A DNA stretch of 7,974 nucleotides from Brevundimonas sp. (GTDB lineage Bacteria > Pseudomonadota > Alphaproteobacteria > Caulobacterales > Caulobacteraceae): assembly GCA_024711185.1 (NCBI GenBank), contig JANJTI010000213.1, positions 1 to 7,974 of the forward strand. Reading direction: 5' to 3'. Numbering within the stretch: position 1 is the stretch's first letter; each line of letters starts with the position of its first letter. The notes beneath the pieces were generated by a model. That model worked only from the letters and a program-made list of their open reading frames with translations, made no database searches and was not told the origin of the DNA. Position numbers and translations under genes: made by a program. Positions 5,412-7,974 of the stretch are shown one piece after another.

Positions 5412-7070
5412 ATGCGTCCGTTCGCTTCCGCCGCCGCGCTTGCGGCCGGCTTCCTGCTCGCCGCCTGCGCCACGACGCCGACGTCGGGGACCGGCGCCGC
5501 CGATTTCGACCCGGCCCGGCTGTCCGAGCATGCCCGCGTGCTGTCGGACGACAGCTTCCAGGGCCGCGGGATCGCCACGCCGGCGGAGGACATGGTGGTC
5601 CGCTACCTCAGCGAGCAGTACGCAGCCGCCGGCTTCCAGCCGGGCGGACCGAACGGCTCATGGACCCAGGACGTCACCTTGAACCGCTTCACCGCCTCGA
5701 ACGTGCAGGCGCGACTGCAGGTCGGCGGCGCCGCCATCCCGCTCGATCAGGGCCGGGAAATCGTCGTCTCGACGCGTCTTCCGGGCTCCCGGGTCGACCT
5801 GCGCGACAAGCCGCTGGTCTTCGTCGGCTATGGCATCGACGCACCCGAACGTCAGTGGGACGATTTCAAGGACGTCGATGTCCGCGGGAAGGTCATCGTC
5901 GTGCTGGTCAACGACGCCGACTTCGAGGAGCCCGCGCTGAACACCTTCAACGGCCGGGCGATGACCTACTACGGGCGCTGGACCTACAAGTACGAGGAGG
6001 CGGCGCGGCAGGGCGCGGCCGGCGCCATCATCGTCCACGAAAACGCCCCGGCCTCCTACGGCTGGGCCACGGTGCAGAACAGCTGGACCGGGCCGCAGTT
6101 CGACATCGTTCGCGACAACGCCGCCGCCGAGCGGGCGCCGATGGAGGCATGGATCCAGCGCGAGGTGGCGGTGGACCTGTTCCGCCGCGCCGGTCTGGAC
6201 TTCGAAGCCCTGAAGACCGCGGCCCGCCGCCGCGACTTCCGTCCGGTCGAACTGCCCGGCGCGACCTTCAGCGGCTCGTTCGACGTGGCCACCCGGCAGG
6301 TCACCACCCGCAACGTCCTCGCCCGCCTGCCGGGCACGACGCATCCGGATGAGACCATCCTCTACACCGCCCACTGGGACCACATCGGGGTCGGAGAGCC
6401 CGACGCCAACGGCGACGCCATCTTCAACGGCGCGGTTGACAACGCCACCGGCACGGCCGGCCTGCTGGAGCTGGCGCGCGTGTTCGGCGCGGGGCCCCGT
6501 CCCGAGCGCTCGATCGTGATGATCAGCTTCACCGCCGAGGAAAGTGGACTGCTCGGCTCGGAATACTACGCCGCCAATCCCGTCTGGCCGCTGGAAACCA
6601 CCGTGGCCGGCTTCAACATCGACGCCATGAACGTCTACGGCCGCGTCGCCAACGTCGACGTCATTGGCTACGGCCAGTCGGACCTCGACGAGCGGGTGCA
6701 GGCGGCCGCCGAGGCGCAGGGCCGGACCATCCGGCCGGACGCCAATCCCGCCGCCGGCAGCTACTTCCGGTCCGACCACTTCCCGCTGGCCAAGCGCGGC
6801 GTGCCGATGGCCTATGTCGACGGCGGCGGCGAGTTCCTCGACGAGCCGATCGCGGCCCGCAACGCCGCCCGCGACGAGTACACCGCCCGCCGCTACCACC
6901 AGGCGGACGACGAATGGTCGCCGGAATGGGACCTGCGCGGCCAGGCCGAGGATCTGGCGCTGATCCACGGCATCGGTCTGGCCCTCGCCAACAGCCGCGA
7001 CTGGCCGGGCTGGAAGCCGGGCTCGGAGTTCGGCCCCGCCCGCGCCGCGAGCGAGGCCGCCCGGCGCTGA
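5412..7070 (+). CDS. M28 family zinc peptidase with PA-type insert, lipoprotein
   Basis: A 552-residue exported zinc metallopeptidase of family M28, most likely an aminopeptidase on peptides outside the cytoplasm. The N-terminus is a lipoprotein signal with lipobox LAAC (C19), so the enzyme should be lipid-anchored in the envelope. Residues about 30-130 are the N-terminal part of the peptidase fold. Residues about 130-240 form a protease-associated (PA)-type insert (FVGYGIDAPERQWDDF...DVRGKVIVVLVN...AGAIIVHE). The catalytic part follows: H321 and D323 (AHWDHIG), bridging D343 (VDNATG), base E376 with ligand E377 (TAEES), D404 (FNIDAMN) and H456 (SDHFPLAKRGVP). All five expected zinc ligands and both catalytic acids are there, so it should be active. 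The C-terminus (about 490-552) has several Trp and an Ala/Arg-rich end. The neighbour at 7154 is a diverged tandem paralogue. The precise substrate cannot be told from sequence. Confidence 0.95.
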   Translation: MRPFASAAALAAGFLLAACATTPTSGTGAADFDPARLSEHARVLSDDSFQGRGIATPAEDMVVRYLSEQYAAAGFQPGGPNGSWTQDVTLNRFTASNVQARLQVGGAAIPLDQGREIVVSTRLPGSRVDLRDKPLVFVGYGIDAPERQWDDFKDVDVRGKVIVVLVNDADFEEPALNTFNGRAMTYYGRWTYKYEEAARQGAAGAIIVHENAPASYGWATVQNSWTGPQFDIVRDNAAAERAPMEAWIQREVAVDLFRRAGLDFEALKTAARRRDFRPVELPGATFSGSFDVATRQVTTRNVLARLPGTTHPDETILYTAHWDHIGVGEPDANGDAIFNGAVDNATGTAGLLELARVFGAGPRPERSIVMISFTAEESGLLGSEYYAANPVWPLETTVAGFNIDAMNVYGRVANVDVIGYGQSDLDERVQAAAEAQGRTIRPDANPAAGSYFRSDHFPLAKRGVPMAYVDGGGEFLDEPIAARNAARDEYTARRYHQADDEWSPEWDLRGQAEDLALIHGIGLALANSRDWPGWKPGSEFGPARAASEAARR

Positions 7071-7153
7071 CCCGCCGCAGATGACGAAAACTTAACGGGC
7101 GGTCCCACGGGGCCGCCCTAGAGTGCTCTGTCAGGTCCGGGATGGAGTCCTTC
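7071..7153 (+). promoter_or_regulatory. Intergenic region between the two M28 genes, possible promoter and hairpin
   Basis: A hairpin with 9 base pairs, one bulged T and a 3-base loop occupies 7097-7118. It lacks a T-run, so termination is doubtful. CGCCCTAGAGT at 7114-7124 matches the word upstream of the first M28 gene (10 of 11 bases). TTAACG at 7092-7097 could be a -35 but its spacing to a CCTAGA -10 (19 bases) is long. The ribosome site GGATGGAG (7140-7147) lies 6 bases before ATG 7154. Confidence 0.35.
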
Positions 7154-7974
7154 ATGTTTCGCAAGTTCACGGGCGGCGTCGCCCTCGCCGCCGTGCTTCT
7201 GGCCGCCGGCGCCGCATCGGCCCAGGACTTCTCGGCCGAGCGCATCAGCAACGATATCCGCGCCATCAGCGCCGACGCCTTCCAAGGGCGTTATCCCGGG
7301 ACCGAGGGCGAGCGCATGACCCTCGAGTGGCTTCAGGCCCGGTACGAGGCCATGGGTCTCCAGCCCGGCGGCCCCGACGGCCAGTGGCTGCAACGCGTCG
7401 AACTGAAGCGCTTCACTCCGGTGGAAGGCGCGACGGCGAGCTGGACCGGGCCGGACGGCGTCGAACACCCGCTGACGGTGGGAACCGACGTCGTGGTGCG
7501 GGCGGCGACCAACGACGGCCGCGCGTCGATTCGCAACGCCGGCGTCGTCTTCGCCGGGCACGGCATCTACGCGCCCGAGCGGAACTGGGACGACTACGGC
7601 GCGGTCGACGTGCGCGGCAAGGTCGTGGTGGTGGTCGCCGGCGAGCCCGACGGCGAGCTGTTCAACGGGCCGTACGCCACCAACTACCAGTCGGCCGCCT
7701 ACAAGGCCGACGAGGCCTTCCGCCGCGGCGCGGTCGGCGTCCTGACCCTCGTCCAGCAGGCGGCGGGATCGCCCCAGTGGCAGGGCCTGGTGCGGGCCAA
7801 CAGCCGTACGCGGACGATGACGCCCGGCGCGGCCGACCTCGAGTTCTCCGGCGCGATCAGTCACGACACGGCCCTGGCGTGGGCGACGGCGGCCGGCCTT
7901 GACGTCAGCCAGCTGCCGAACGTCGCCGACGGCTCGTTCAAGGCCATGGCCCTCGACGGCGTCTCCCTCTCCGT
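7154..7974 (+). CDS. M28-type peptidase paralogue with signal peptide, 3'-truncated by window edge
   Basis: The first 273 residues of a second M28-type exported peptidase; the frame has no stop before the window ends. A Sec signal peptide (MFRKFTGGVALAAVLLAAGAASA, cut before QDF) replaces the lipobox of its neighbour, so this copy should be free in the periplasm or secreted. It aligns along its whole visible length with the preceding gene: FQGR, LQPGGPDGQW, ELKRFTP, then the PA-type region GHGIYAPERNWDDY and VDVRGKVVVVV, and RRGAVGVLTL. Identity is partial, so the duplication is old. It carries a shorter linker where the neighbour has NTFNGRAMTYYGRW. The zinc ligands lie beyond the window, so activity cannot be judged. 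ATG 7154 is preferred (GGAG 6 bases upstream, signal begins there); an in-frame ATG at 7142 would add four residues. Confidence 0.92.
   Translation, partial: MFRKFTGGVALAAVLLAAGAASAQDFSAERISNDIRAISADAFQGRYPGTEGERMTLEWLQARYEAMGLQPGGPDGQWLQRVELKRFTPVEGATASWTGPDGVEHPLTVGTDVVVRAATNDGRASIRNAGVVFAGHGIYAPERNWDDYGAVDVRGKVVVVVAGEPDGELFNGPYATNYQSAAYKADEAFRRGAVGVLTLVQQAAGSPQWQGLVRANSRTRTMTPGAADLEFSGAISHDTALAWATAAGLDVSQLPNVADGSFKAMALDGVSLS

Noticed and set aside
5658..6968. Antisense open frame of 436 codons over the first M28 gene
   Set aside because: The sense strand has all M28 zinc ligands and catalytic motifs; the antisense product is a Val/Gly/Arg-rich mirror with no recognisable domain.
7097..7118. 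Hairpin after the first M28 gene as an intrinsic terminator
   Set aside because: The stem has a bulge and is followed by TAGAGT rather than a T-run, so it does not meet the usual pattern.
7123..7902. Plus-strand open frame of 259 codons over the second M28 gene in another frame
   Set aside because: It is Arg-rich and featureless, while the frame beginning at 7154 gives a signal peptide and clear similarity to the neighbouring M28 protein.
1..7974. Possible mobile, phage, CRISPR or defence system
   Set aside because: No direct repeats in array form, integrase, transposase, attachment site, terminal inverted repeats, or composition break were seen; all genes are housekeeping or envelope functions.

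Overview
The window looks like chromosomal core DNA from a GC-rich alphaproteobacterium, probably of the Caulobacterales (Brevundimonas- or Caulobacter-like). That placement is an inference. It rests on the very high GC at third codon positions, a complete cytochrome bc1 operon with separate petB and petC genes (fused in some other alphaproteobacteria), a Rieske protein of alphaproteobacterial type, and several secreted peptidases. No tRNA, rRNA, CRISPR array, insertion sequence, phage gene or other sign of mobile DNA was seen.

Layout. From the left edge to 1182 runs a 5'-truncated M19 (renal/membrane dipeptidase-type) metallopeptidase gene on the + strand. It converges, with a 13-base gap, on a - strand SPOUT methyltransferase gene of the TrmL family (1645 to 1196). 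A 192-base divergent region then leads into the bc1 operon: petA (Rieske, 1838-2377), petB (cytochrome b, 2395-3726) and petC (cytochrome c1, 3726-4616). The operon is closed by a textbook intrinsic terminator at 4644-4673. A strong sigma70-type promoter at 4699-4727 drives a small secreted protein of uncertain, possibly DUF1579-like, family (4755-5333). The right side holds two tandem paralogous M28 (aminopeptidase-like) metallopeptidases with PA-type inserts: a complete lipoprotein form (5412-7070) and a Sec-secreted form cut by the right edge (7154-7974).

How the genes work together. petABC encode the three catalytic subunits of respiratory complex III, which oxidises ubiquinol and reduces cytochrome c across the inner membrane. 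All metal and heme ligands are present. The M19 and M28 enzymes are probably exported zinc peptidases for peptide use in the periplasm or outer envelope. The TrmL-like enzyme is a housekeeping tRNA wobble-base modifier.

The window is mostly ordinary. The parts most worth a second look are the petA leader (a 15-codon upstream ORF that contains a 9-bp hairpin and ends inside the petA ribosome binding site), the palindrome overlapping the consensus -10 box upstream of the small secreted protein, and the tandem M28 pair with different membrane-targeting signals and a shared 11-base upstream motif. I found no convincing evidence of a new defence, mobile or RNA system. There is no gene-free stretch longer than 300 bases.
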